Source: Pseudomonas delhiensis
GTDB lineage: Bacteria; Pseudomonadota; Gammaproteobacteria; Pseudomonadales; Pseudomonadaceae
NCBI RefSeq assembly: GCF_900187975.1
Contig: NZ_FZPC01000032.1
Span: 1-64,000, forward strand
Direction of reading: 5' to 3'
DNA length: 64,000 nt
Shown: positions 31,642 to 39,792 of the stretch, piece by piece
Numbering within the stretch: the stretch's first letter is position 1
Layout of the letters: the number at the start of each line of letters is the position of its first letter
Translations under genes and position numbers: made by a program
Notes under the pieces: generated by a model
Database searches by the model: none
Told to the model about the DNA's origin: nothing
Seen by the model: only the letters and a program-made list of their open reading frames with translations

Positions 31642-32061
31642 ATGGCCCGCAAGAAGAAACCCCTGCCCTCCCTCGAACACCTGCGCCCGCGCCTGGCCGC
31701 GAGCCGCGCGGTGAGCCTGGGCAGCCTGCTGGCCCTGGTCCTGCTGATCCTCACCTGGGGCCTGCTGTTCACCGACGCCCACGGCGCCCCGGACTGGGTG
31801 CCGAAGGTGTGGACCGCGCTCAAGCTGCTGCCGCTGCTGATCATCGCCCCCGGCATGCTGCTCGGCAGCGCCCGCGGCCACGCCTGGGCCTGCTACGTGG
31901 TGAACCTGTACTTCATCACCGGGGTGCTCAACACCTTCGAACCGGGCCAGCGCATCTACGGCTGGGCCGAGGTGCTGCTCAGCGTCAGCCTGTTCTGCGC
32001 GGCGCTGCTCTACACCCGCTGGCGCTTCCAGTACGAGCGCAAGCTGGCGGGGGAGGATTAG
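31642..32061 (+). CDS. DUF2069 inner-membrane protein
   Basis: The 139-aa protein has a basic N-terminus (MARKKKPLPS) and four hydrophobic segments: VSLGSLLALVLLILTWGLLF, LLPLLIIAPGMLLG, AWACYVVNLYFITGVLNTF and VLLSVSLFCAALLY. This is the typical four-helix DUF2069 layout. The function is unknown. It is the last gene of the arsC-wrbA unit and directly abuts wrbA. Confidence 0.9.
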   Translation: MARKKKPLPSLEHLRPRLAASRAVSLGSLLALVLLILTWGLLFTDAHGAPDWVPKVWTALKLLPLLIIAPGMLLGSARGHAWACYVVNLYFITGVLNTFEPGQRIYGWAEVLLSVSLFCAALLYTRWRFQYERKLAGED

Positions 32062-32303
32062 ACCCTGTAGGAGCGCGCCCTGCGCGCGATTCGCGGGCAG
32101 GGCCCGCTCCTACAGGTGGGTTCGGAGGCGGACCCATCGTAGGAGCGAGCTTGCTCGCGAACAGATTCCGCTGCGGGGCCCATTCGCGAGCAAGCTCGCT
32201 CCTACGAGAAAAGCACCTCGGCGCAACGTCGTAGGGCGAAGAGCGTACGGCTCCCGGTGACTTGCAGCTTATGGCTTGCAGCTTGCAGCTCCCCCGAAGG
32301 GGC
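32062..32303. repeat. REP-like repeat block between convergent genes
   Basis: Starting six bases after the DUF2069 stop, there are back-to-back copies of GTAGGAGCGCGCCCTGCGCG, GCGGGCAGGGCCCGCTCCTA and CGTAGGAGCGAGCTTGCTCG, then TTCGCGAGCAAGCTCGCTCC in the opposite sense. A GCTTGCAG/CTGCAAGC-type duplication (about 32262-32290) follows. No gene is apparent. The inverted modules could fold into large hairpins and act as a two-sided terminator between the facing DUF2069 and hda genes. Confidence 0.75.
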
Positions 32304-33011
32304 CTACCAACCCAGGGTTTCCTTGAGGAAGGGAATGGTCAGCTTGCGCTGCGCCTGCAGCGAGGCCTTGTCCAGCTCGTCCAGCAGGTCGAAGAGGAAT
32401 TCCATGCTGCGTGCGCCACGGGTGAGGATGAAGCGCCCGACTTCGTCGGTCAGGTGCAGGCCGCGGCGCGAGGCGCGCAGTTGCAGGGCGCGGAGTTTTT
32501 CCTCGTCGGTCAGCGGGTGCAGCTGGAAGATCAGCGAGAGGGTCAGCCGCGACTTCAGGTCCGGCAGCTTGACCGGCAGCTCGCGCGGCGGCATCGAGGC
32601 CGCCAGCAGCAGGCGGCGGCCGGCGTCGCGCAGGCGGTTGAACAGGTGGAACAGCGCCTCTTCCCACTCCGGCAGGCCGGCCAGGGCCTCGATGTCGTCG
32701 AGGCAGACCAGCTCCAGCTGTTCGAGGTCGTCGAAGATCGCCGGGCCGTACTGCACCAGCTCGGCCATCGGCAGGTACACCGAGGTCTCGCCGTACTGCT
32801 CGAAGCGCAGGCAGGCCGCCTGCAGCAGGTGGCTGCGCCCCACGCCCTCGACGCCCCACAGGTAGATGAGGCTTTCCGCCCAGCCGGCGTCGCAGTCGCA
32901 CAGCCGCTCGACATACCCCAGCGCCGCGGCATTGGTGCCGGGGTAGAAGTTGGCGAAGGTGGCATCGTCGCGCAGGCGGATGCCCAGGGGGAGCTGCATA
33001 GGTTGTTTCAT
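32304..33011 (-). CDS. hda: DnaA regulatory inactivator Hda
   Basis: This 235-aa AAA+ protein is related to DnaA but lacks its DNA-binding domain. It starts MKQPMQLPLGIRLRDDATFANFYPG; the QLPLGI region is the beta-clamp-binding motif. Walker A-like GVEGVGRSHLLQA, Walker B VCLDDIEAL and the sensor region LTLSLIFQLHPLTDEEK follow. Hda with the clamp stimulates ATP hydrolysis by DnaA to prevent re-initiation. The start could also be M5. It lies in the same direction as the upstream DUF2066 gene but 146 bp away. Confidence 0.94.
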   Translation of the reverse strand: MKQPMQLPLGIRLRDDATFANFYPGTNAAALGYVERLCDCDAGWAESLIYLWGVEGVGRSHLLQAACLRFEQYGETSVYLPMAELVQYGPAIFDDLEQLELVCLDDIEALAGLPEWEEALFHLFNRLRDAGRRLLLAASMPPRELPVKLPDLKSRLTLSLIFQLHPLTDEEKLRALQLRASRRGLHLTDEVGRFILTRGARSMEFLFDLLDELDKASLQAQRKLTIPFLKETLGW

Positions 33012-33157
33012 GTGCCGGGCGGGGCTTTTCTTCGAAAACGCTTACAGTGAAGCCGTACGGATCAAAAGTGTAACCAAATCATCATTTTGGCGCATCCGAA
33101 AAGGCGCCGGAGGCGCAGCATACTGCGAATCCGGCGCCAGGCCCACCCGCGGCGTCA

Positions 33158-34201
33158 CTACCAGCGGAAACGCATGACGTTGCCCGGCGCCGCGGGCTGC
33201 GCCGGCAGCGGCTGGCCGTTGGCGTCGAGCGCCGGCTGCTGGGCCGGCTCGACCGGGGCCTCCTGCAGGTGCGCCAGGCCCAGCTGGGCGCGCAGCTGGT
33301 CGGGGCTGGCGTTGAGGCGGTATTGCAGGTTGTCGCCCTGGGCCAGCAGCAGCTTCGCCCCCATGGGGTCAAGCAGCTTCTGCAGTTGGGCATAGCGTTC
33401 GAGGTTGGCACCCTGCACCTGCAGGGTCAGGGCGCTGGCCGCGCCCGGCGCGCCGACGAAACGCGGCGCCAGGCGCTGGCTGACCGCCAGCATCACGGCA
33501 TCGGCCAGGGCGTCCGGGCTGTCGCCCTGGGCCTGGCCCTGCTCGCGGGAGTCGCCCAGCCACAGGCGCCATTGGGCCTGCCACTTGCCGCCATCCTCCT
33601 TGGCGTCGACCGCCAGCAGGCCATCGGCGGAATAGCGCTCGGAGGCGGCGAGCAGCGCGTCGGGCTGCGCGGCGGTGATGTTCTGCGCGGTGCCCACGCC
33701 CTGCTCGGAGAGGTCGGCCATCGGCAGCAGCAGCGGCAGGCCGCGGCGCTGGGCGGCGCGGTTGAGCGGCGCGGCGCCTTCCTGGCTGTCGCCCACCAGG
33801 CTGCTGCCGGCGGCGCTTTCGTTCAGCCACCAGGCCAGCAGGCTCGGGCGGTTGGCGCCCCAGACCGGCAGCCCGGCCTGGCGCAGGGCGTTGTTCACCG
33901 AGGCGGGGTCGAAGTCCACCACCAGGGCCAGCGGCGGGCCGTTCTCGTAGCCGTACTGGCTGATCAGCTGCTGCGGGTCCTTGAAGTAGCCGGCCAGCGC
34001 GCCGCTCTGGATGGCGCGGGGGTCGCCGGTCAGGCGCAGCACCAGGGTCTGCAGCGCGCGGGACAGGCCGGCGCTGCGCTCGTCCGGCTGCTGCGAGGCC
34101 ACCGGCTCGTGCACCTGGTAGAGGTTGCCCGGCGCGGCGGCGAAGGACGGCAGGGCGAACAACGACAGGCAGAGGATCAACAGGCGGGCGGTAAGTCGCA
34201 T
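33158..34201 (-). CDS. DUF2066 secreted protein
   Basis: This is a protein of about 347 aa starting MRLTARLLILCLSLFALPSFAAA, a clear signal peptide with cleavage after FAAA. The body matches DUF2066 proteins found beside purM in Pseudomonas: YQVHEPVASQQPDERSAGLSRAL, VLRLTGDPRAIQSGALAGYFKDPQQLISQYGY. It ends with a Pro/Gln-rich tail (EAPVEPAQQPALDANGQPLP). An upstream ATG at 34240 would spoil the signal peptide. The function is unknown; a periplasmic location is inferred. It is divergent from purM. Confidence 0.88.
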   Translation of the reverse strand: MRLTARLLILCLSLFALPSFAAAPGNLYQVHEPVASQQPDERSAGLSRALQTLVLRLTGDPRAIQSGALAGYFKDPQQLISQYGYENGPPLALVVDFDPASVNNALRQAGLPVWGANRPSLLAWWLNESAAGSSLVGDSQEGAAPLNRAAQRRGLPLLLPMADLSEQGVGTAQNITAAQPDALLAASERYSADGLLAVDAKEDGGKWQAQWRLWLGDSREQGQAQGDSPDALADAVMLAVSQRLAPRFVGAPGAASALTLQVQGANLERYAQLQKLLDPMGAKLLLAQGDNLQYRLNASPDQLRAQLGLAHLQEAPVEPAQQPALDANGQPLPAQPAAPGNVMRFRW

Positions 34202-34415
34202 GACAGGCTCTCGACGAACGGGAAAGGAAGGGAACGGCACCTGGCAAGCCCCTCCGGAAGGCCTATACCTTAAACAGCCCTCCGGTCAGCGGCAACAGCG
34301 CGAGATGGCCGCTGCCGGGCAAGCCTGATAAAATCCCGCGCCTCCCGCGAGGTCGCCGCGAATCCTTCGCGCCGCGGCCGGCAGACGAATCACTCCTATC
34401 TACAGGCCTGGATAC

Positions 34416-35477
34416 ATGAGCAGCAAGCAACCCTCGTTGAGCTACAAGGACGCCGGTGTGGACATCGACGCCGGCGAAGCCCTCGTCGAACGCATCAAAG
34501 GCGTCGCCAAGCGCACCGCGCGTCCTGAAGTCATGGGCGGCCTGGGCGGCTTCGGCGCGCTCTGCGAAATCCCGGCCGGCTACAAGCAGCCGGTGCTGGT
34601 ATCCGGCACCGATGGCGTCGGCACCAAGCTGCGCCTGGCACTGAACCTGAACAAGCACGACAGCATCGGCCAGGACCTGGTCGCCATGTGCGTCAACGAC
34701 CTGGTGGTCTGCGGCGCCGAGCCGCTGTTCTTCCTCGACTACTACGCCACCGGCAAGCTCAACGTCGACGTCGCCGCCACCGTGGTGACCGGCATCGGCG
34801 CCGGTTGCGAGCTGGCCGGCTGCTCCCTGGTAGGCGGCGAGACCGCCGAGATGCCCGGCATGTACGAGGGCGAGGACTACGACCTGGCCGGCTTCTGCGT
34901 CGGCGTGGTGGAGAAGACCGAGATCATCGACGGCTCGAAGGTGGTCGCCGGCGACGCCCTGATCGCCCTGCCCTCCTCAGGCCCGCACTCCAACGGCTAC
35001 TCGCTGATCCGCAAGATCATCGAGGTCGCCGGCGCCGACATCGAGGCCACCCAGCTGGACGGCAAGCCCCTGGCCGACCTGCTGATGGCGCCGACGCGCA
35101 TCTACGTCAAGCCGCTGCTGCAGCTGATCGAGCAGACCGGCGCGGTCAAGGCCATGGCCCACATCACCGGCGGCGGCCTGCTGGACAACATCCCGCGCGT
35201 GCTACCGGACAACGCCCAGGCGGTCATCGACGTGGCCAGTTGGCAGCGCCCGGCGGTGTTCGACTGGCTGCAGGAAAAAGGCAACGTCGACGAGCACGAG
35301 ATGCACCGCGTGCTGAACTGCGGCGTGGGCATGGTCATCTGCGTCGCCCAGGACCAGGTCGAGGCCGCCCTGGCGTCCCTGCGCGCCGCCGGCGAGCAGC
35401 CCTGGGTCATCGGCCGCATCGACGCCTGCGCAGCGGACGCCGAGCGCGTGGTGCTGAACAACCTGAAAGGCCACTGA
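34416..35477 (+). CDS. purM: Phosphoribosylformylglycinamidine cyclo-ligase PurM
   Basis: The 353-aa AIR synthetase makes 5-aminoimidazole ribotide in purine synthesis. It starts [61 protein letters not shown] and [26 protein letters not shown] are family hallmarks, and [15 protein letters not shown] is near the C-terminus. Its TGA overlaps the purN ATG by one base (TGATG), so purM and purN are coupled. Confidence 0.98.
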   Translation: MSSKQPSLSYKDAGVDIDAGEALVERIKGVAKRTARPEVMGGLGGFGALCEIPAGYKQPVLVSGTDGVGTKLRLALNLNKHDSIGQDLVAMCVNDLVVCGAEPLFFLDYYATGKLNVDVAATVVTGIGAGCELAGCSLVGGETAEMPGMYEGEDYDLAGFCVGVVEKTEIIDGSKVVAGDALIALPSSGPHSNGYSLIRKIIEVAGADIEATQLDGKPLADLLMAPTRIYVKPLLQLIEQTGAVKAMAHITGGGLLDNIPRVLPDNAQAVIDVASWQRPAVFDWLQEKGNVDEHEMHRVLNCGVGMVICVAQDQVEAALASLRAAGEQPWVIGRIDACAADAERVVLNNLKGH

Positions 35478-36127
35478 TGTCCCGTCCTTGCAATGTCGTG
35501 GTGCTGATTTCCGGCTCCGGCAGCAACCTGCAAGCACTGATCGACAGCCTGGCCGACGGCGCCACGCCGGCAACCATCCGCGCGGTGATTTCCAACCGCG
35601 CGGACGCCTACGGCCTGCAGCGCGCCGCCGCCGCGGGCATCGCCACCGAGGTCCTGGACCACAAGGGCTTCGCCGACCGCGAAGCCTTCGACGCCGAGCT
35701 GATCCGCCGCATCGACGCCCACGCCCCGGACCTGGTGGTCCTGGCCGGCTTCATGCGCATCCTCAGCCCGGCCTTCGTGCGCCACTACCACGGCCGCCTG
35801 CTGAACATCCACCCTTCGCTGCTGCCCAAGTACAAGGGCCTGCACACCCACCAGCGCGCGCTGGAGGCCGGCGACGCCGAGCACGGCTGCTCGGTGCACT
35901 TCGTCACCGAGGAACTCGACGGCGGCCCTCTGGTCGTACAGGCGGCAATCCCGGTAGAGTCGCAAGACACGCCGCAGACGCTGGCCGCGCGGGTGCACGT
36001 GCAGGAGCACCTGATCTACCCGCTGGCCATGCGCTGGTTCGCCGAAGGCCGTTTGCGCCTGGGCGAGCGAGGCGCCATGCTGGATGGCCAGGCGCTGCCG
36101 GCCACCGGCTACCCGTTCCGAACCTAG
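35477..36127 (+). CDS. purN: Phosphoribosylglycinamide formyltransferase PurN
   Basis: The 216-aa enzyme transfers a formyl group from 10-formyl-THF to GAR. It begins VVVLISGSGSNLQALIDSL (phosphate-binding loop). The catalytic residues are in FMRILSPAFVRHYHGRLLNIHPSLLPKYKG (Asn and His of NIHPS) and HFVTEELDGGPLVVQ (Asp). It overlaps purM by one base and is followed after 10 bp by a DUF3108 gene whose ribosome-binding site includes its stop codon. Confidence 0.97.
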   Translation: MSRPCNVVVLISGSGSNLQALIDSLADGATPATIRAVISNRADAYGLQRAAAAGIATEVLDHKGFADREAFDAELIRRIDAHAPDLVVLAGFMRILSPAFVRHYHGRLLNIHPSLLPKYKGLHTHQRALEAGDAEHGCSVHFVTEELDGGPLVVQAAIPVESQDTPQTLAARVHVQEHLIYPLAMRWFAEGRLRLGERGAMLDGQALPATGYPFRT

Positions 36128-36137
36128 GAGATTCGCG

Positions 36138-36854
36138 ATGCGTAGAGTCCTGCTGTTCCTGATGGCCCTGCTGACGTTGCCGGCCCATGCCGCCTCGTTC
36201 CAGATCAAGCCGTTCGAGGCCAGCTACACCGCGGACTGGAAGCAGATGCCGCTGAGCGGGACCGCTTCCCGCAGCCTCAAGCAAGGCGACGGGGGCAACT
36301 GGGAACTCGACTTCCAGGCCTCCATGCTGCTCGCCAGCCTGAAGGAAAGCAGTTCCTTCAAGGTCGAGGGCGACACCTACCTGCCGCAGACCTACCACTG
36401 GGCCCGCGAGGGCCTGGGCAAGAACAAGTCCACCGACCTGCAGTTCAACTGGGCGCAGAAACAGGTCACCGGCAGCGACCGCGGCGACGCCGTGCGCCTG
36501 CCGCTGAACCGCGGCCAGCTCGACAAGTCCACCTACCAGCTGGTGCTGCAGCACGACGTCGCCGTCGGCAAGAAGAGCATGAGCTACCAGGTGATCGAGG
36601 GTACCGACACCGATACCTACGACTTCCGCGTGCTCGGCGAGGAGAAGGTCGCCACCCAGGCCGGCCAGATCGACGCCATCAAGGTCGAGCGCGTGCGCGA
36701 CCCGACCAAGAGCAACCGCAAGACCGTCCTCTGGTTCGCCAAGGACTGGGACTACCTGCTCGTGCGCCTGTACCAGCAGGAGACCGACGGCAAGGAGTAC
36801 CAGATCATGCTCAAGGACGGCACCGTCGACGGCAAGCAGGTCAAGGGCTCGTAA
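36138..36854 (+). CDS. DUF3108 periplasmic protein
   Basis: This is a 238-aa protein with signal peptide MRRVLLFLMALLTLPAHAAS. The rest is beta-rich: FEASYTADWKQMPLSGTASRSLKQG, TYHWAREGLGKNKSTDLQFNW and ETDGKEYQIMLKDGTVDGKQVKG match DUF3108. The start at 36138 has AGGAG (overlapping the purN stop), and a longer frame is rejected. The function is unknown; the secreted beta-rich fold suggests an envelope role. It is co-transcribed with purMN. Confidence 0.9.
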   Translation: MRRVLLFLMALLTLPAHAASFQIKPFEASYTADWKQMPLSGTASRSLKQGDGGNWELDFQASMLLASLKESSSFKVEGDTYLPQTYHWAREGLGKNKSTDLQFNWAQKQVTGSDRGDAVRLPLNRGQLDKSTYQLVLQHDVAVGKKSMSYQVIEGTDTDTYDFRVLGEEKVATQAGQIDAIKVERVRDPTKSNRKTVLWFAKDWDYLLVRLYQQETDGKEYQIMLKDGTVDGKQVKGS

Positions 36855-36865
36855 GCGCCGCCGCA

Positions 36866-36902
36866 ACGAAAAAAGCCGGGCATCCGCCCGGCTTTTTCGT
36901 TT
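36866..36902. terminator. Bidirectional Rho-independent terminator
   Basis: AACGAAAAAAGCCGGGC pairs with GCCCGGCTTTTTCGTTT across ATCC. A-runs on one side and T-runs on the other let it serve both the purMN-DUF3108 transcript (plus) and the DUF2058 gene (minus), which face each other with 57 bp between. Confidence 0.92.
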
Positions 36903-36911
36903 CTGCCCGTG

Positions 36912-37451
36912 TCACCACATGAGGTCGTCGGGCACCACGTAGTCCTTGTACGGATCGTCCTCGTCCGGCTCGCCGCTGGGCTCGTTGAGCAGCACCACGC
37001 GGCGCTCGTCGCGCTCCTGGATGCGCAGCGCGGCGTCGCGCGGGACTATCTCGTAGCGCCCCTCGTAGCTGACGATGGCCAGGCTGCCGCGGCTGAGCTT
37101 GTCGCGGATCAGGGCGTTCACCGCGATGCGCTTGACCTTCTTGGCGTCGACGAAATTGTAGTAGTCGTCGCCCTCCATCTTGGGCAGGCGGGTCCCCTCG
37201 ATCAGTTGCTTGATCTGCGCGACGCGGGCCTTCTTCTCGGCTTTCTCCTGCTGCTGGCGGTTCAGCTCCTGGTCACGGGCCAGCTTCTCGGCCTGGGCCT
37301 GCAGCGCGGCCTGGCGCTGGCTGTCGTCCTTCTCGGCCTGGCCCTTGTGCTCCAGGCGCTGCTGCTTCTGTTTCTGCTTGCTGGCCTGCTTGGCCTGCTT
37401 TTCGTTGACCAGCCCGGCTTTCAGCAGCTGGTCACGCAATGACATGCTCAT
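36912..37451 (-). CDS. DUF2058 (YaiL-like) protein
   Basis: The 179-aa protein begins MSMSLRDQLLKAGLVNEKQAKQ, followed by a highly charged Lys/Gln/Glu helix to about residue 75 (KQKQKQQRLEHKGQAEK..., RQQQEKAEKKARVAQI), which probably forms a coiled coil. The C-terminal half has PKMEGDDYYNFVDAKKVKRIAVNALIRDKLSRGSLAIVSYEGRYEIVP, the DUF2058 core. It is likely cytoplasmic and nucleic-acid-associated in related proteins, but its function is not established. Confidence 0.9.
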   Translation of the reverse strand: MSMSLRDQLLKAGLVNEKQAKQASKQKQKQQRLEHKGQAEKDDSQRQAALQAQAEKLARDQELNRQQQEKAEKKARVAQIKQLIEGTRLPKMEGDDYYNFVDAKKVKRIAVNALIRDKLSRGSLAIVSYEGRYEIVPRDAALRIQERDERRVVLLNEPSGEPDEDDPYKDYVVPDDLMW

Positions 37452-37615
37452 TGGCTAACGACTCTCCGACAGCCCGCGAACTTTGACGCAGGACAATTCT
37501 GACATGGCGGAAAATTCAGCGGCGACGCGCGCTGAGGGTATAATCCTCGGGCCTGTGCCGGCATTGCGCAAGTGGCCGGTCGTATTTCAGTCAAACAGGG
37601 CGGACTCGCCATCCC

Positions 37616-38548
37616 ATGATCAAGCTCCTCGTCCTCGCAATCCTCGCCATCTTCCTCGTCGCCATCCTCTACGTGCACCTGCGCGGCAAGGTACGCCTGC
37701 CGTTCCTGCGCCAGGTGGTCAACCACTCGGCCTGGTTCGCCCCGTACAACTCGCTGATGTACCTGAACTCCAGCGTACCCTCCAGGCCGTACCTGGACCG
37801 CGAGCGCTTCCCGGAACTCGACAAGCTGCGCGACAACTGGCAGATGATCCGCGAGGAAGCCGAGCAACTGTTCGACGAGGGCTACATCCGCGACGCCCTG
37901 AACAACAACGAGGCGGGCTTCGGTTCCTTCTTCAAGAAGGGCTGGACGCGTTTCTACCTGACCTGGTACGACGGCCCCCTGCCCTCCGCGCAGCGCCTGT
38001 GCCCGAAGACCGTGGAGCTGGTCAGCAGCATCCCCAACGTCAAGGGCGCGATGTTCACCCGCCTGCCGCCGAACAGCCACCTGAACAAGCACCGCGACCC
38101 CTACGCCGGCTCCCTGCGCTACCACCTGGGCCTGGCCACGCCGAACTCGGACGCCTGCCGCATCTTCGTCGACGGCCAGCCCTACGCCTGGCGTGACGGC
38201 GAGGACGTGATGTTCGACGAAACCTTCGTGCACTGGGTGAAGAACGAGACCGACGAATCGCGCCTGATCCTCTTCTGCGACGTCGAGCGCCCGCTCAGGT
38301 CGCCGCTGCTGACGCGCATCAACCGCCGCGTCAGCGCCTTCCTCGGCCGCGCCACCGCGCCGCAGAACGTCGAGGGCGAGCGCGTCGGCGGGATCAACCA
38401 GGCCTACTCGGTGCTGATCCGCCTGGGCAACGCCGTGGGCGCCCAGGTGAAGAAGTTCAAGCGCCGCTACCCCAAGGCCTACCGCATCGGCCGGCCGATC
38501 CTGGCGGTGGTGCTGCTGGTGCTGCTGTTGCGCTGGATGTTCGGCTGA
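37616..38548 (+). CDS. lpxO: LpxO-type aspartyl/asparaginyl beta-hydroxylase (lipid A 2-hydroxylation)
   Basis: The 310-aa protein has an N-terminal transmembrane helix (LLVLAILAIFLVAILYVHL) and a second at the very C-terminus (ILAVVLLVLLLRWMFG). Between them is a 2-oxoglutarate/Fe dioxygenase domain with HLNKHRDPYAGSLRYHLGL (His and Asp ligands) and MFDETFVHWVKNETDESRLILFCDV (distal His region). LpxO homologues hydroxylate the secondary laurate or myristate of lipid A at the inner membrane. A paralogue in PAO1 is called LpxO2. Which acyl chain it modifies is not visible. Confidence 0.9.
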   Translation: MIKLLVLAILAIFLVAILYVHLRGKVRLPFLRQVVNHSAWFAPYNSLMYLNSSVPSRPYLDRERFPELDKLRDNWQMIREEAEQLFDEGYIRDALNNNEAGFGSFFKKGWTRFYLTWYDGPLPSAQRLCPKTVELVSSIPNVKGAMFTRLPPNSHLNKHRDPYAGSLRYHLGLATPNSDACRIFVDGQPYAWRDGEDVMFDETFVHWVKNETDESRLILFCDVERPLRSPLLTRINRRVSAFLGRATAPQNVEGERVGGINQAYSVLIRLGNAVGAQVKKFKRRYPKAYRIGRPILAVVLLVLLLRWMFG

Positions 38549-38915
38549 ACCGTCCCGAGCCCGGCGTTCCGGCCAACGGCGGATAACCGCGAACGGTTAT
38601 TCGCCCTACGTTCCAGGACAGTCCGCGTAGGGCGCATAACGCCTACGGCGTTATCCGCCGAATCGCGGACAGAGTCCGCTCCTACAGGAGGCACGGGCGT
38701 AGGAGCAACTGTCTTCTGGGCTCCCTCGTTCGCGGGAGTGACTGAATCGAAATTCGCGTCTCCCATATCGCCCCATTGTAGGAGCGGGCCCTGCCCGCGA
38801 ATCGCGCGCAGGGCGCGCTCCTACAGGTGGGACAGCGGTGGCGGGGTAGGAGCAACTTTGTCCGCGATTGGACTCCCCGGTGGCACGAACAGCCCAGCTC
38901 GCTCCTACGAAAAGC
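38549..38915. repeat. Mosaic repeat block between lpxO and mazG
   Basis: This is a non-coding gap between two converging genes. It has GCGGATAACCGCGAACGGTT (about 38579-38598), GTAGGGCGCATAACGCCTAC and GGCGTTATCCGCCGAATCGC (about 38627-38666), then GCGGACAGAGTCCGCTCCTA, GTAGGAGCGGGCCCTGCCCG and GCGCAGGGCGCGCTCCTACA, and TTTGTCCGCGATTGGACTCC. All are repeat modules seen elsewhere in the window. No gene is supported. Confidence 0.75.
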
Positions 38916-38942
38916 AAAAAGCCCCGCACCGCGGGGCTTTTT
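38916..38942 (-). terminator. Rho-independent terminator after mazG
   Basis: CAAAAAGCCCCGC and GCGGGGCTTTTTCG form a GC-rich stem with an ACC loop. On the minus strand a T-run follows, 17 bp beyond the mazG stop. It may act in both directions. Confidence 0.88.
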
Positions 38943-38958
38943 CGTAACGCCGGCGAAC

Positions 38959-39792
38959 CTAGCCACACCCCAGCGGGTTCTTCTCCTCGCGCTTGGCCTC
39001 GCCCCAGAGCGCATCCAGCTCTTCCAGGCTGCATTCCTCGGCCTTGCGGCCCTGGTCGCGCAGGGCGCTCTCGATGTAGCGGAAGCGCCTTTCGAACTTG
39101 CCGTTGGCCGCGCGCAGGGCGGTTTCCGGGTCGACCTTCAGGTGCCTGGCCAGGTTGACCACCACGAACAGCAAGTCGCCGACCTCCTCCGCCTGGGCTT
39201 CGGCGTCGCCGTCGGCCATGGCTTCCAGCACCTCGTCCAGCTCCTCGCGCAGCTTGTCCACCACCGGCAGCGCCTCCGGCCAGTCGAAGCCGACCTGGGC
39301 CGCGCGCTTCTGCAGCTTGGCCGCGCGGCTCAGGGCCGGCAGCGCCGCGGGCACGTCGTCCAGCAGCGACAGCTGCACCGGCTCGGCGGCCTTGGCGGCG
39401 CGTTCCTCGGCCTTGAGTTCCTCCCAGCGCTGCTTCACCGCCGCCTCTTCCAGTTTCGCCGGGTCAGGCTCGCCGTACAGGTCGCCGTCGGGGAACACGT
39501 GGGGATGGCGGCGTACCAGCTTGGCGGTGATGCCGTGGACCACCTCGTCGAAGTCGAAGCGGTTTTCCTCGCGGGCCAGCTGGGCGTAGTAGACCACCTG
39601 GAACAGCAGGTCGCCGACCTCCTCGCGCAGGTGGCCGAAGTCGCCGCGCTCGATGGCGTCGGCGACCTCGTAGGCCTCCTCGATGGTGTAGGGGACGATG
39701 CTCGCGTAGTCCTGCTTGAGGTCCCAGGGGCAGCCATGCCGCGGATCGCGCAGGCGGGCCATGAGGTGCAGCAGGTCGTCGAGCTTATACAT
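38959..39792 (-). CDS. mazG: Nucleoside triphosphate pyrophosphohydrolase MazG
   Basis: This is a 277-aa protein with two MazG domains. The first has RDPRHGCPWDLKQDYASIVPYTIEEAYEVADAIERGD and EEVGDLLFQVVYYAQLA with the acidic Mg-binding EEVGD. The second carries ELDEVLEAMADGDAEAQAEEVGDLLFVVVNLARHL. MazG hydrolyses NTPs and is linked to reduction of (p)ppGpp. ATG 39792 is chosen over GTG 39801. Its start overlaps the end of relA by 8 bp, so the ppGpp synthetase and this enzyme are translationally linked. Confidence 0.94.
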   Translation of the reverse strand: MYKLDDLLHLMARLRDPRHGCPWDLKQDYASIVPYTIEEAYEVADAIERGDFGHLREEVGDLLFQVVYYAQLAREENRFDFDEVVHGITAKLVRRHPHVFPDGDLYGEPDPAKLEEAAVKQRWEELKAEERAAKAAEPVQLSLLDDVPAALPALSRAAKLQKRAAQVGFDWPEALPVVDKLREELDEVLEAMADGDAEAQAEEVGDLLFVVVNLARHLKVDPETALRAANGKFERRFRYIESALRDQGRKAEECSLEELDALWGEAKREEKNPLGCG